Part shown: one piece after another, positions 6,474 to 12,003 of the stretch
Numbering within the stretch: the stretch's first letter is position 1
Layout: each line of letters begins with the position of its first letter
Assembly (NCBI GenBank): GCA_910587875.1
Contig: CAJUOD010000086.1
Span: 1-12,003 of the forward strand
Source: an uncultured Oscillibacter sp.
GTDB lineage: Bacteria; Bacillota; Clostridia; Oscillospirales; Oscillospiraceae
Direction of reading: 5' to 3'
DNA length: 12,003 bases
Made by a program: the position numbers and the translations under genes
Notes under the pieces: model-generated
What the model was told of the DNA's origin: nothing
Seen by the model: only the letters and a program-made list of their open reading frames with translations
The model's database searches: none

Positions 6474-7961
6474 TTATTTCAGGAAGTCCAGCACCACGTT
6501 ATCCATCTCCGCCTTCTCCGCCGTCAGGTTGAAGCGGCGGGCCTTGCCCTTCAGGGCCGCCAGGCGGCGGGGCACCGCCACGCCGGACACCGCGTTCAGC
6601 TGGTCCAGCAGCTCCACGCCGTCGCCCTTGGGCTCCTGGCCCACGGCCCGGAGGACGTTGTCGCAGAATTTATAGGGGGACGCGGTGGAGACAAAGACCG
6701 TCAGCGTCTGGTCCCCGGTCTCCTTCCGGTACTGCTCCAGCACCCCCGCCGCCACGGCGGTGTGGGTGTCGATGAGGTAGCCGTATTCCTTGTAATACCG
6801 GGCGATGGTCTCCGAGGTCCCCGCCTCATCGCAGAAGCCGCCCCAGAACTCCTCTTTCAGGGCCGCCTTGATGGTCTCCGAGACCTCGTACTTCCCGCCG
6901 GCGTTCAGGGCCTCCATGTAGCCCCGGACCTCCGCGTCGTTTTCCCCGGAGAGGTCGAACAGCAGCCGCTCCAGGTTGCTGGACACCAGGATGTCCATGG
7001 AGGGGCTCATGGTGGTGTGGAAGGGGCGGTTTTTGTCGTATACGCCGGTGCGGAGGAAGTCCGTCAGCACGTCGTTTTTGTTGGAGGCGCAGATGAGCTT
7101 CCCCACGGGCAGGCCCATGCGCTTGGCGTAGTACGCCGCAAGGATGTCCCCGAAGTTGCCGGTGGGCACGCAGAAATTCACCTTGTCCCCCATGTTGATC
7201 TCCCCGTCCCGGAGCAGGTCGCAGTAGGCGGAGATGTAATACACCACCTGGGGCAGGATGCGGCCCCAGTTGATGGAGTTGGCGGAGGACAGCAGGTAGC
7301 CCCGCTTCGCCAGGGTCTCCCGGATGGAGGTACCGGAGAAAATACGCTTGACCCCCGCCTGGGCGTCGTCGAAGTTCCCAACCACGGCGCAGACGCCCAC
7401 ATTGGCCCCGTCCTGGGTGACCATCTGGGCCTCCTGGACCTTGGAAACGCCGTCCTTGGGGTAGAAAACCATGATCTTCGTCTGGGGCACGTCGGCGAAG
7501 CCCTCCATGGCGGCCTTGCCCGTGTCGCCGGAGGTCGCTACCAAAATGCAGACCGTCTTGTCCTCCCCGGTCTTCCGCAGGGCGGCGGAGAGGAGCTGGG
7601 GCAGCATCTGCAGGGCCATATCCTTAAAGGCGGAGGTGGGCCCGTGCCACAGCTCCAGGCAGTGGGTGGTCCCGTCCACCTTCCGCAGGGGCGCGGCGGC
7701 GGGGTGGTCATACTTGTCGGGGCCATAGGCGTTGTTGGCAAAGCCCAGCAGCTCCTCCTCGCTGTAGTCCGTCAGGTACAGGGCCATGACCTTGGCGGCC
7801 CGCTCCTGGTAGGAACGTCCGGACAGGTCCTTCAAAAACGTCTCGCCGATCTGGGGAACGGCCTCCGGGGTCAGCAGCCCGCCGTCCCGGGAGAGGCCCA
7901 GCTTCACGGCCTCCGCCCCGGTTACCCGCAGGGCGCGGTCTCTCGTGCTCAAATACTTCAT
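6474..7961 (-). CDS. thrC: Threonine synthase
   Basis: Threonine synthase is a PLP enzyme that converts O-phosphohomoserine and water to threonine and phosphate, the last step of threonine synthesis. The 495-residue product is of the long type. It opens with the family-typical MKYLSTRD and carries the PLP lysine in HGPTSAFKDMALQ (Lys113) and the phosphate-binding loop VATSGDTGKAA (about 142-152). Further conserved blocks are SANSINWGRILPQ, PTGNFGDILAAYYA and, near the end, FVSTASPYKF. The ATG at 7961 has AAAGGTGA just upstream. It follows yraN by 31 bases, so it is probably in the same transcript; the neighbours have no threonine-related role, and hom or thrB is not in this window. No leader or riboswitch precedes it. 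Confidence 0.97.
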   Translation of the reverse strand: MKYLSTRDRALRVTGAEAVKLGLSRDGGLLTPEAVPQIGETFLKDLSGRSYQERAAKVMALYLTDYSEEELLGFANNAYGPDKYDHPAAAPLRKVDGTTHCLELWHGPTSAFKDMALQMLPQLLSAALRKTGEDKTVCILVATSGDTGKAAMEGFADVPQTKIMVFYPKDGVSKVQEAQMVTQDGANVGVCAVVGNFDDAQAGVKRIFSGTSIRETLAKRGYLLSSANSINWGRILPQVVYYISAYCDLLRDGEINMGDKVNFCVPTGNFGDILAAYYAKRMGLPVGKLICASNKNDVLTDFLRTGVYDKNRPFHTTMSPSMDILVSSNLERLLFDLSGENDAEVRGYMEALNAGGKYEVSETIKAALKEEFWGGFCDEAGTSETIARYYKEYGYLIDTHTAVAAGVLEQYRKETGDQTLTVFVSTASPYKFCDNVLRAVGQEPKGDGVELLDQLNAVSGVAVPRRLAALKGKARRFNLTAEKAEMDNVVLDFLK

Positions 7962-7992
7962 CGTATCTCACCTTTCTGGTTGTTTTGGTAAT

Positions 7993-8352
7993 CTATGCAA
8001 AGGCGTCTTCCAGGTACTCCACCCGGAGACCGCCGTTTCTTTCCTCGTAAACCTCCGCCACGTCGAAGCGGGCGGGGCAGTCCAGGCCGTGAAAGCCCAT
8101 GTAAAGGTTTGCCGCCCGGCGGAGCCGCTGCTGTTTCCGCCCGTCCACAAATTCCCGGGGCAGGCCGATGGAGCCGGGCCCCCGGCGCTTCACCTCCACG
8201 AAGCAGAGGACGCCCTCAGGACTCCGCGCCACGATGTCCAGCTCCCCGAAGCGGCAGCGCCACTGGCGATTTAGTATGGCATATCCCCCCTCCTCCAGAT
8301 ATCGGGCGGCCAGAGCCTCTCCTTGGTCCCCGGAGGCTTTTTTCCCGGTCAC
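7993..8352 (-). CDS. yraN: YraN / UPF0102 family nuclease-like protein
   Basis: This is a small protein of the YraN (UPF0102) family, related in fold to Holliday-junction and restriction-type nucleases; its cell role is not settled. The 119-residue product has GDQGEALAARYLEEGGY, then GELDIVA (Asp39) and FVEVKRR (Glu53, Lys55), the D...ExK arrangement of that nuclease fold. I choose GTG at 8352: GGGAGG lies 7 bases upstream, and GTGA overlaps the TGA stop of rnhB by 4 bases, a typical coupled start. An in-frame GTG five codons earlier sits on the ribosome binding site itself. yraN next to rnhB is a common bacterial pairing. Confidence 0.93.
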   Translation of the reverse strand: MTGKKASGDQGEALAARYLEEGGYAILNRQWRCRFGELDIVARSPEGVLCFVEVKRRGPGSIGLPREFVDGRKQQRLRRAANLYMGFHGLDCPARFDVAEVYEERNGGLRVEYLEDAFA

Positions 8353-8969
8353 CGTTTTGCCTCCCACTTTTTCAGGAACGTCCTCCGGTGGGCCGGACAG
8401 GGGCCGTACTGGTCCAAGGCGGCGTAATGGGCCTTGGTGCCATAGCCCTTGTGTTTGGCAAAGCCGTACTGGGGGTAGAGCGCGTCCAGCTCCTGGGAGA
8501 CATAGCGGTCCCGGCTCACCTTAGCCAGAATAGAGGCGGCGGCGATGGAGGCGCTTTTTCCGTCGCCTCCCACTAGGGTGACGTGGGGGGCCTCGATGGA
8601 GACCCGGCTCCCGTGGTCCCGGTTGCCGTCGATGAGGGCCAGGTCCGGCTTGACAGACAGTCCCTCAACGGCCCGGTTCATGGCCAGCATCCGGGCGTTC
8701 AATATGTCCAGCTCGTCGATCTCCTCCGCCGTGACAAAGGCAACCGACCACGCCTCCGCTCGGGCGGTGATAAGGTCGTAGAGGGCCTCCCGCTTTTTCT
8801 CGGTCAGCTTCTTGGAGTCGTTCAAGCCGGGAATCTCGATTTCGCGGGGCAGAATCACGGCGGCGGCGTACACCGGCCCCGCCAGGGGGCCCGCCCCCGC
8901 TTCGTCCACGCCGCAGAGGAGGCTGTAACCGTTATTCCACTGTTCCCGTTCCGTTGTCCACAAGTCCAT
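8349..8969 (-). CDS. rnhB: Ribonuclease HII with altered GRG motif
   Basis: RNase HII cuts RNA in RNA-DNA hybrids and starts removal of single ribonucleotides from DNA. The 206-residue product shows the four metal-binding acids Asp22, Glu23, Asp114 and Asp136 in VDEAG, LIDGN and GGDGKS. It also has SIAAASILAKVSRDRY and the C-terminal FAKHKGYGTKAHYAAL. The usual DEAGRGPLAGPV reads DEAGAGPLAGPV: Ala26 stands where the arginine of the GRG motif normally contacts the RNA-DNA junction. The usual KGDAKS reads GGDGKS, and a few residues are inserted before it. The ATG at 8969 has AAAGGAG upstream and lies within the last codons of the preceding membrane gene, a 38-base overlap. The frame is intact, so the gene is probably functional but may differ in substrate handling. 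Confidence 0.95.
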   Translation of the reverse strand: MDLWTTEREQWNNGYSLLCGVDEAGAGPLAGPVYAAAVILPREIEIPGLNDSKKLTEKKREALYDLITARAEAWSVAFVTAEEIDELDILNARMLAMNRAVEGLSVKPDLALIDGNRDHGSRVSIEAPHVTLVGGDGKSASIAAASILAKVSRDRYVSQELDALYPQYGFAKHKGYGTKAHYAALDQYGPCPAHRRTFLKKWEAKR

Positions 8970-9468
8970 CCGGCGGCGCTCCTTTCTTCACAGCCCGGCG
9001 GTGGAGCCGGACGATATAGATGAAATGGATGAGGCAGAACAGCAGCATGGCCGACCACCAGACGCCAAACCGGAGGCTTCCGCGCAATCCCGCCAGCTCG
9101 TCAAACAGCAGCCAGGCGAAAGCCATGAACTGATACAGCGGCGTCACAAACGCGCAGATCATTCCAAGCATCACGGCCCAGTCCAAGGACAGCCTCAGCG
9201 TGGACACCAAAAGCCCTCCTGCTGCCAGCGCGGAGCTGAAGCCCCAGAACCATTTCAGGCTCCGCAGCAGCTCCACTCCCCTGAAAAAATACAGCCAAAC
9301 ATCCAGCGCCAGCAAGCATAAAAGCCACAGTCCCAGGAATATCCAGGATGAAGCTGTGTAAGTGTAGTACCAGTTCTCAAAGAACGTGCGGACGCCAGTA
9401 TAGAAATGCAGAATGACAAACGCCGTCACCGCCGTCGCGCCGAGGCCCTTTTTCGTTCTTTCACTCAT
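8932..9468 (-). CDS. Unrecognised multi-pass membrane protein
   Basis: I do not recognise this 178-residue protein. It starts MSERTKKGLG, has hydrophobic segments at about 8-24, 40-62, 73-91, 97-122 and 134-153, and ends in a basic stretch (RLHRRAVKKG) and a polar tail. That suggests four or five membrane helices, with charge placement consistent with a cytoplasmic tail. It is rich in Trp and Phe. The ATG at 9468 has GGAGG 7 bases upstream, and ATGA overlaps the rbgA stop by 4 bases. Its 3' end overlaps rnhB by 38 bases. GC content is lower than around it: I count 26 of 60 at 9361-9420 and 30 of 60 at 9301-9360, against 45 of 60 at 9541-9600. It separates rbgA and rnhB, which are adjacent in Bacillus subtilis, so it looks like an insertion or a lineage-specific gene. 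Confidence 0.85.
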   Translation of the reverse strand: MSERTKKGLGATAVTAFVILHFYTGVRTFFENWYYTYTASSWIFLGLWLLCLLALDVWLYFFRGVELLRSLKWFWGFSSALAAGGLLVSTLRLSLDWAVMLGMICAFVTPLYQFMAFAWLLFDELAGLRGSLRFGVWWSAMLLFCLIHFIYIVRLHRRAVKKGAPPDGLVDNGTGTVE

Positions 9469-10337
9469 CCCGGTTCCTCCAGGGTAAACCGCCCCAGCTT
9501 GCCGGAGCGGAACTCGTCCAGCAGAATCTTCGCCATGCGCTCCGTGTCCACCTCGCCGCCGGAGATCAGAAAGCCCCGCCGCCGCCCGGCGGCCTCCAAC
9601 AGCCGCCAGCCGAAGGCCACGTCGTTCTCCTCCCCTTCCCGCTCCGGGAGGGCGGGGAGCTTGTAGCCGGTTTTCAGCGCCTCGGGGTAGTGCCCCGCCA
9701 GGTACGCCATCAGGTGGCAGCCCAGGGTCTCCGTGTCCAGGATCTCGTCCTTCACCGCGCCGGTAAAGGCCAGATGGAGGCCCACGTCCTGGTCGTCCAG
9801 CTTGGGCCAGAGGATGCCCGGAGTGTCCAGCAGCTCCAGCCCTCGGTCAATGGGCACCCACTGCTTGGACCGGGTGACGCCGGGGCGGTCCTCCGCTTTG
9901 GCGGTCTTCCGGCCCGCGATTTTATTGATGAAGGTGGACTTCCCCACGTTGGGGATGCCCAGGACCATGACCCGGACCACCCGGCCCGTCTGGCCCTTCT
10001 CGGCGTAGGCCCGGAGCTTGTCCGCCAGCAGCTCCCGGACGGCAACGGAGAACTTTGCCGTGCCCGCGCCGCTCCTGGCGTCCGTCTCCAGCACAGAATA
10101 ACCCTTTTCCTTGAAGTGGGCCGCCCAGGCTTTTGTCGCCTCCCGGTCCGCCTGGTCCGCCCGATTCAAAACCACCAGCCGGGGCTTCCCCGCCGTCAGG
10201 CCGTCCACGTCCGGGTTCCGGCTGGACCGGGGGATGCGGGCGTCCAGGATCTCACACACCGCGTCCACGTTCTTCAATTGCTCCCCAATCATCCGGCGGG
10301 TCTTCGCCATGTGCCCGGGGTACCACTGAATCTCCAC
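9465..10337 (-). CDS. rbgA: Ribosome biogenesis GTPase RbgA (YlqF)
   Basis: RbgA is a cytoplasmic GTPase needed for late 50S subunit assembly in Bacillus. The 290-residue product has the circularly permuted order of motifs: G4 NRAD (58-61) comes first, then G1 GIPNVGKST (127-135), G2 PGVT (152-155) and G3 DTPG (171-174), followed by the C-terminal RNA-binding helical domain. It opens with IQWYPGHMAKTRR, the usual N-terminus, with the conserved His9. The start is GTG at 10337, with GGAGG 9 bases upstream. The GTG shares one base with the TAG stop of lepB (TAGTG). The G4 motif has Arg in place of the common Lys. The lepB-rbgA-rnhB-yraN order fits the conserved Firmicutes arrangement around rplS. 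Confidence 0.96.
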   Translation of the reverse strand: MEIQWYPGHMAKTRRMIGEQLKNVDAVCEILDARIPRSSRNPDVDGLTAGKPRLVVLNRADQADREATKAWAAHFKEKGYSVLETDARSGAGTAKFSVAVRELLADKLRAYAEKGQTGRVVRVMVLGIPNVGKSTFINKIAGRKTAKAEDRPGVTRSKQWVPIDRGLELLDTPGILWPKLDDQDVGLHLAFTGAVKDEILDTETLGCHLMAYLAGHYPEALKTGYKLPALPEREGEENDVAFGWRLLEAAGRRRGFLISGGEVDTERMAKILLDEFRSGKLGRFTLEEPG

Positions 10338-10930
10338 TAGCCGATTCCTCCGATCCGTCCGTAGTCCCGGACTCCCGTCTCGGCGTCCGGGCCCGGCAGG
10401 GCCAGGAACACCGCCCGGCCGATGATATAGCGCATATCTATGGTGCCCAGCTGATCGCTCCGGCTGTCGGTGGAGTGGTTGCGGTTGTCCCCCAGGACGA
10501 AGACGCAGCCCTCCGGCACGGTGAGGGGGAATTCCGTCCCCTCCGGCGTGTAAGTGAGCTCGTTGACGTAGTCCTCATGGAGGCGCACCCCGTCCACATA
10601 GACCACGCCGGAGCCGAAGTCGATATCCACCACCTGGCCCTCCGTGGCGATGACCCGCTTGACGATGGGCGTGGGGAGGAAGCTCTCCTTCCGCAGAACC
10701 ACGATGTCCCCCGGCGCATAGCCGCCGCAGAGCGCGGAGTTCAGCACCAGCAGCCGGTCCCCGTCCTGAAGGGTGGGCACCATGGAGTGTCCGTCCACGC
10801 CGATGAGCCGCGCGCAGAAGGTAAACGCCAGCACCACCGCCAGCACGGAGCAGACCAGGGCCTGGACCCACTCGTAAGCCTCCCGGCTTTTTTTCTCTTC
10901 CGGCTCCGCCCGCCGCGCTTCCTTCTCCAT
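10337..10930 (-). CDS. lepB: Type I signal peptidase, downstream copy
   Basis: Signal peptidase I cuts signal peptides from exported proteins at the outer face of the membrane. The 197-residue protein has a short charged cytoplasmic head, one membrane anchor (about 21-43), the nucleophile Ser49 in GHSMVPTL (box B), the general base Lys91 in PIVKRVIATEG (box D), and box E GDNRNHSTDSR (147-157). These are the standard Gram-positive boxes. ATG at 10930 follows AGGAG; a 45-residue upstream extension of the frame overlaps the other lepB and looks like a shadow. It lies 37 bases after its paralogue and touches rbgA. DNA identity between the copies includes the 23-base block 10403-10425, repeated at 11031-11053. 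Confidence 0.95.
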   Translation of the reverse strand: MEKEARRAEPEEKKSREAYEWVQALVCSVLAVVLAFTFCARLIGVDGHSMVPTLQDGDRLLVLNSALCGGYAPGDIVVLRKESFLPTPIVKRVIATEGQVVDIDFGSGVVYVDGVRLHEDYVNELTYTPEGTEFPLTVPEGCVFVLGDNRNHSTDSRSDQLGTIDMRYIIGRAVFLALPGPDAETGVRDYGRIGGIG

Positions 10931-10967
10931 GTCTCTTTCTCTCCTCGATTCCAGGGTATGTCTTTCC

Positions 10968-11555
10968 TCAGAGCTTCCCGATGCGGTTCCACTCCCGCAT
11001 GCCCAGGTCCTCCGTCGTGCCCGGCAGCAGCAGGAACACCGCCCGGCCGATGAGGCAGCGCTCATCCACCGCCCCCAGCTCCGGGGACCGGCTGTCCCGA
11101 CTGCCGTTCCGGTTGTCCCCCATGAGGAACACGCAGCCCTCCGGCACGGTGAAGGGGAACTCCGTTCCCTCCGACAGGAAGGTGGCCTCCCGGATGTAGG
11201 GCTCCTCCAGGGCCTGGCCGTCCACGCAGACCACGCCGCTGTCGAAATCGATGTCTATGGTCTCCCCCTCGACGGCGACGACCCGCTTCACAATGGGCTC
11301 CCCGGATTCAAACTCCGCCTTGGCGGCGATGACCACGTCCCCCCGCTCAAACTCTCCGCAGAAGGCCCGGTTTACCACCAGCAGCAGATCCCCGTTCTGG
11401 AGCGTCTCCCGCATAGAGCCCCCGGAGACGCCCACCACCCGGGCCCCGAAGGCGAACAGCACCACCGCCGCCAGCACGGAACACACCAGCGCCTGGGCCC
11501 AGTCGTAGAGTCCCCGGCCCGGCTGCTCCTGTTTCTTCTTCTTTTCGTCCGGCAT
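10968..11555 (-). CDS. lepB: Type I signal peptidase paralogue, promoter-proximal, altered box B
   Basis: This is the second type I signal peptidase, 195 residues, with a lysine-rich head, an anchor at about 19-41, Ser47, Lys90 in PIVKRVVAVEG and box E GDNRNGSRDSR. Box B reads SGGSMRETLQNGD, where the family and the neighbouring copy have SMxPTL: the proline is replaced by glutamate. Catalytic Ser and Lys are kept, so activity is likely, but the cleavage preference may differ. ATG at 11555 has GGAGG 7 bases upstream. It is the first gene after a good minus-strand promoter, so it probably opens the transcript. The pair is a tandem duplication, still alike at DNA level; besides the 23-base block, 22 bases at 10503-10524 recur at 11131-11152. 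Confidence 0.93.
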   Translation of the reverse strand: MPDEKKKKQEQPGRGLYDWAQALVCSVLAAVVLFAFGARVVGVSGGSMRETLQNGDLLLVVNRAFCGEFERGDVVIAAKAEFESGEPIVKRVVAVEGETIDIDFDSGVVCVDGQALEEPYIREATFLSEGTEFPFTVPEGCVFLMGDNRNGSRDSRSPELGAVDERCLIGRAVFLLLPGTTEDLGMREWNRIGKL

Positions 11556-11595
11556 TTCGATTCCTCCGTTGACGCAAAAGTTTTCAATCTTAATT

Positions 11596-11624
11596 AGTAT
11601 AGCAAGAAACTCCCGAAATCACAA
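11596..11624 (-). promoter_or_regulatory. Promoter of the lepB-rbgA-rnhB cluster
   Basis: On the minus strand, TTGTGA (11624-11619) and TATACT (11601-11596) are separated by 17 bases. TG precedes the -10 by one base (TGCTATACT), an extended -10. The first gene starts about 40 bases downstream with a clear ribosome binding site. This is the best minus-strand sigma-A promoter in the window. Confidence 0.75.
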
Positions 11625-11685
11625 GGGTTTTTTCCAAAACCCCGCCGTCAAATTCACTCAAATTCCTCAAAACGGAGTTCAGGTC

Positions 11686-11714
11686 TTGACAAAACCGCCC
11701 CGGGGGCGTATGCT
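11686..11714 (+). promoter_or_regulatory. Promoter of the T-box transcript
   Basis: A consensus -35 TTGACA (11686-11691) is followed after 17 bases by TATGCT (11709-11714). Transcription would start near 11720, just where the T-box leader begins. It diverges from the lepB promoter; the two -35 elements are about 61 bases apart. Confidence 0.8.
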
Positions 11715-11719
11715 GTACA

Positions 11720-12003
11720 AAACATAAGAGCGCAAACCGATGACGCGGACAAGTAAGCGGGGCCTTGGTTCTCAAAGAGAGCCGCCGGTGGTGGAAGGGC
11801 GGCAGGAGCAAGCCTGTTGAATGGACCGCGGAGGGCGGGCTGAACGGGGAGATTCCTCTCCCTCATTACGTCCCGACGGGCTTTTCCCCCGTTATCAAGG
11901 AAGGGCGCGTGACGGCGCGCCGCCGAGCGGGCGGTTTTGAAACCGCCAATTTGGGTGGCACCGCAGAAGTTTCAAGGCTTTTGTCCCAAAGATACCTAGA
12001 TCG
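11720..12003 (+). promoter_or_regulatory. T-box leader, probable tRNA-Trp sensor, 3' end cut off
   Basis: T-box leaders bind uncharged tRNA and switch between a terminator and an antiterminator. Visible parts, in order, are the AGTA motif (11752-11755), the AGAG segment (about 11775-11780), and a distal stem I hairpin GCCGCC (11781-11786) with GGCGGC (11798-11803) enclosing GGTGGTGGAA. The specifier region is GAATGGACC, with codon TGG at 11822-11824 (Trp). A stem GGCGGTT/AACCGCC (11930-11947), probably stem III, follows. Last is the T-box GGGTGGCACCGC (11953-11964), whose outer arms TTTGGG (11950-11955) and CCCAAA (11985-11990) pair. The bulge TGGC (11956-11959) would pair with a GCCA tRNA end, and bacterial tRNA-Trp has G at position 73. 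The terminator half and the controlled gene lie beyond the contig end; trpS or a Trp synthesis or uptake gene is likely. Confidence 0.9.
11998..12003 (+). other. Probable adapter remnant at right contig end
   Basis: The last six bases, agatcg, equal the first six of the reverse complement of the Illumina adapter found at the other end. Orientation is right for an insert flanked by adapters. Six bases alone could be chance; the clear adapter at position 1 makes it likely. Confidence 0.6.

Noticed and set aside
6762..7991. 409-codon plus-strand open frame opposite thrC
   Set aside because: It has no recognisable motif and skewed composition, and it lies fully opposite a well-conserved enzyme. 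The same reasoning removes the long plus-strand frames at 3550-3960, 4862-5635, 5963-6532, 9690-10340, 10133-11053 and 10929-11597.
10931..11065. 45-residue N-terminal extension of the downstream LepB
   Set aside because: It overlaps the end of the upstream lepB in another frame, is Ser/Arg/Cys-rich shadow sequence, and the ATG at 10930 gives a normal signal peptidase head.
11821..11940. 39-codon frame starting at the T-box specifier (leader peptide?)
   Set aside because: It has no ribosome binding site, no run of Trp codons and overlaps the structured T-box. The apparent start codon overlaps the UGG specifier by chance.
1..12003. Defence system, CRISPR array, prophage, insertion sequence or other undescribed multi-gene system
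   Set aside because: Apart from the single unrecognised membrane protein, every gene matches a known conserved family, and no regularly spaced repeats, transposase or integrase were seen on either strand.

Overview
The window looks like housekeeping DNA from a GC-rich member of the class Clostridia, probably an Oscillospiraceae-like gut bacterium. The reasons are the tig-clpP-clpX-lon order, the lepB-rbgA-rnhB-yraN order, strong GGAGG-type ribosome binding sites and a T-box leader. The lineage is an inference; no marker gene that would fix the genus is present. All recognisable genes lie on the minus strand. The only plus-strand element is the T-box leader at the right end.

Both ends carry sequencing-adapter sequence. 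Bases 1-15 match the 3' end of the Illumina TruSeq adapter, and the last six bases match the start of its reverse complement. The window is therefore probably one complete contig or fragment, and lon at the left and the T-box transcription unit at the right are cut by assembly, not by biology.

Right to left, in the direction of transcription: a divergent intergenic region (11556-12003) holds a promoter for the leftward genes and, on the other strand, a promoter and T-box leader whose specifier reads UGG (Trp). Next comes a tight gene cluster: two tandem type I signal peptidases (lepB), rbgA (ribosome assembly GTPase), an unrecognised lower-GC membrane protein, rnhB (RNase HII), yraN (UPF0102 nuclease-like), thrC (threonine synthase) and a calcineurin-like phosphoesterase. 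Several of these overlap by 1 to 38 bases, which suggests translational coupling. After a weak promoter region comes a protein quality-control block: tig (trigger factor with a duplicated basic tail), clpP (TTG start), clpX and the truncated lon.

Trigger factor folds nascent chains, ClpXP and Lon degrade failed ones, the signal peptidases process exported proteins, and RbgA helps mature the 50S subunit. I see no CRISPR array, tRNA, rRNA, transposase, prophage or defence system. The points most worth a second look are the Trp T-box, a 13-bp palindrome before clpP, the RNase HII with Ala in place of the GRG arginine, the divergent signal peptidase copy, the orphan membrane gene and the hairpin just before the phosphoesterase gene.
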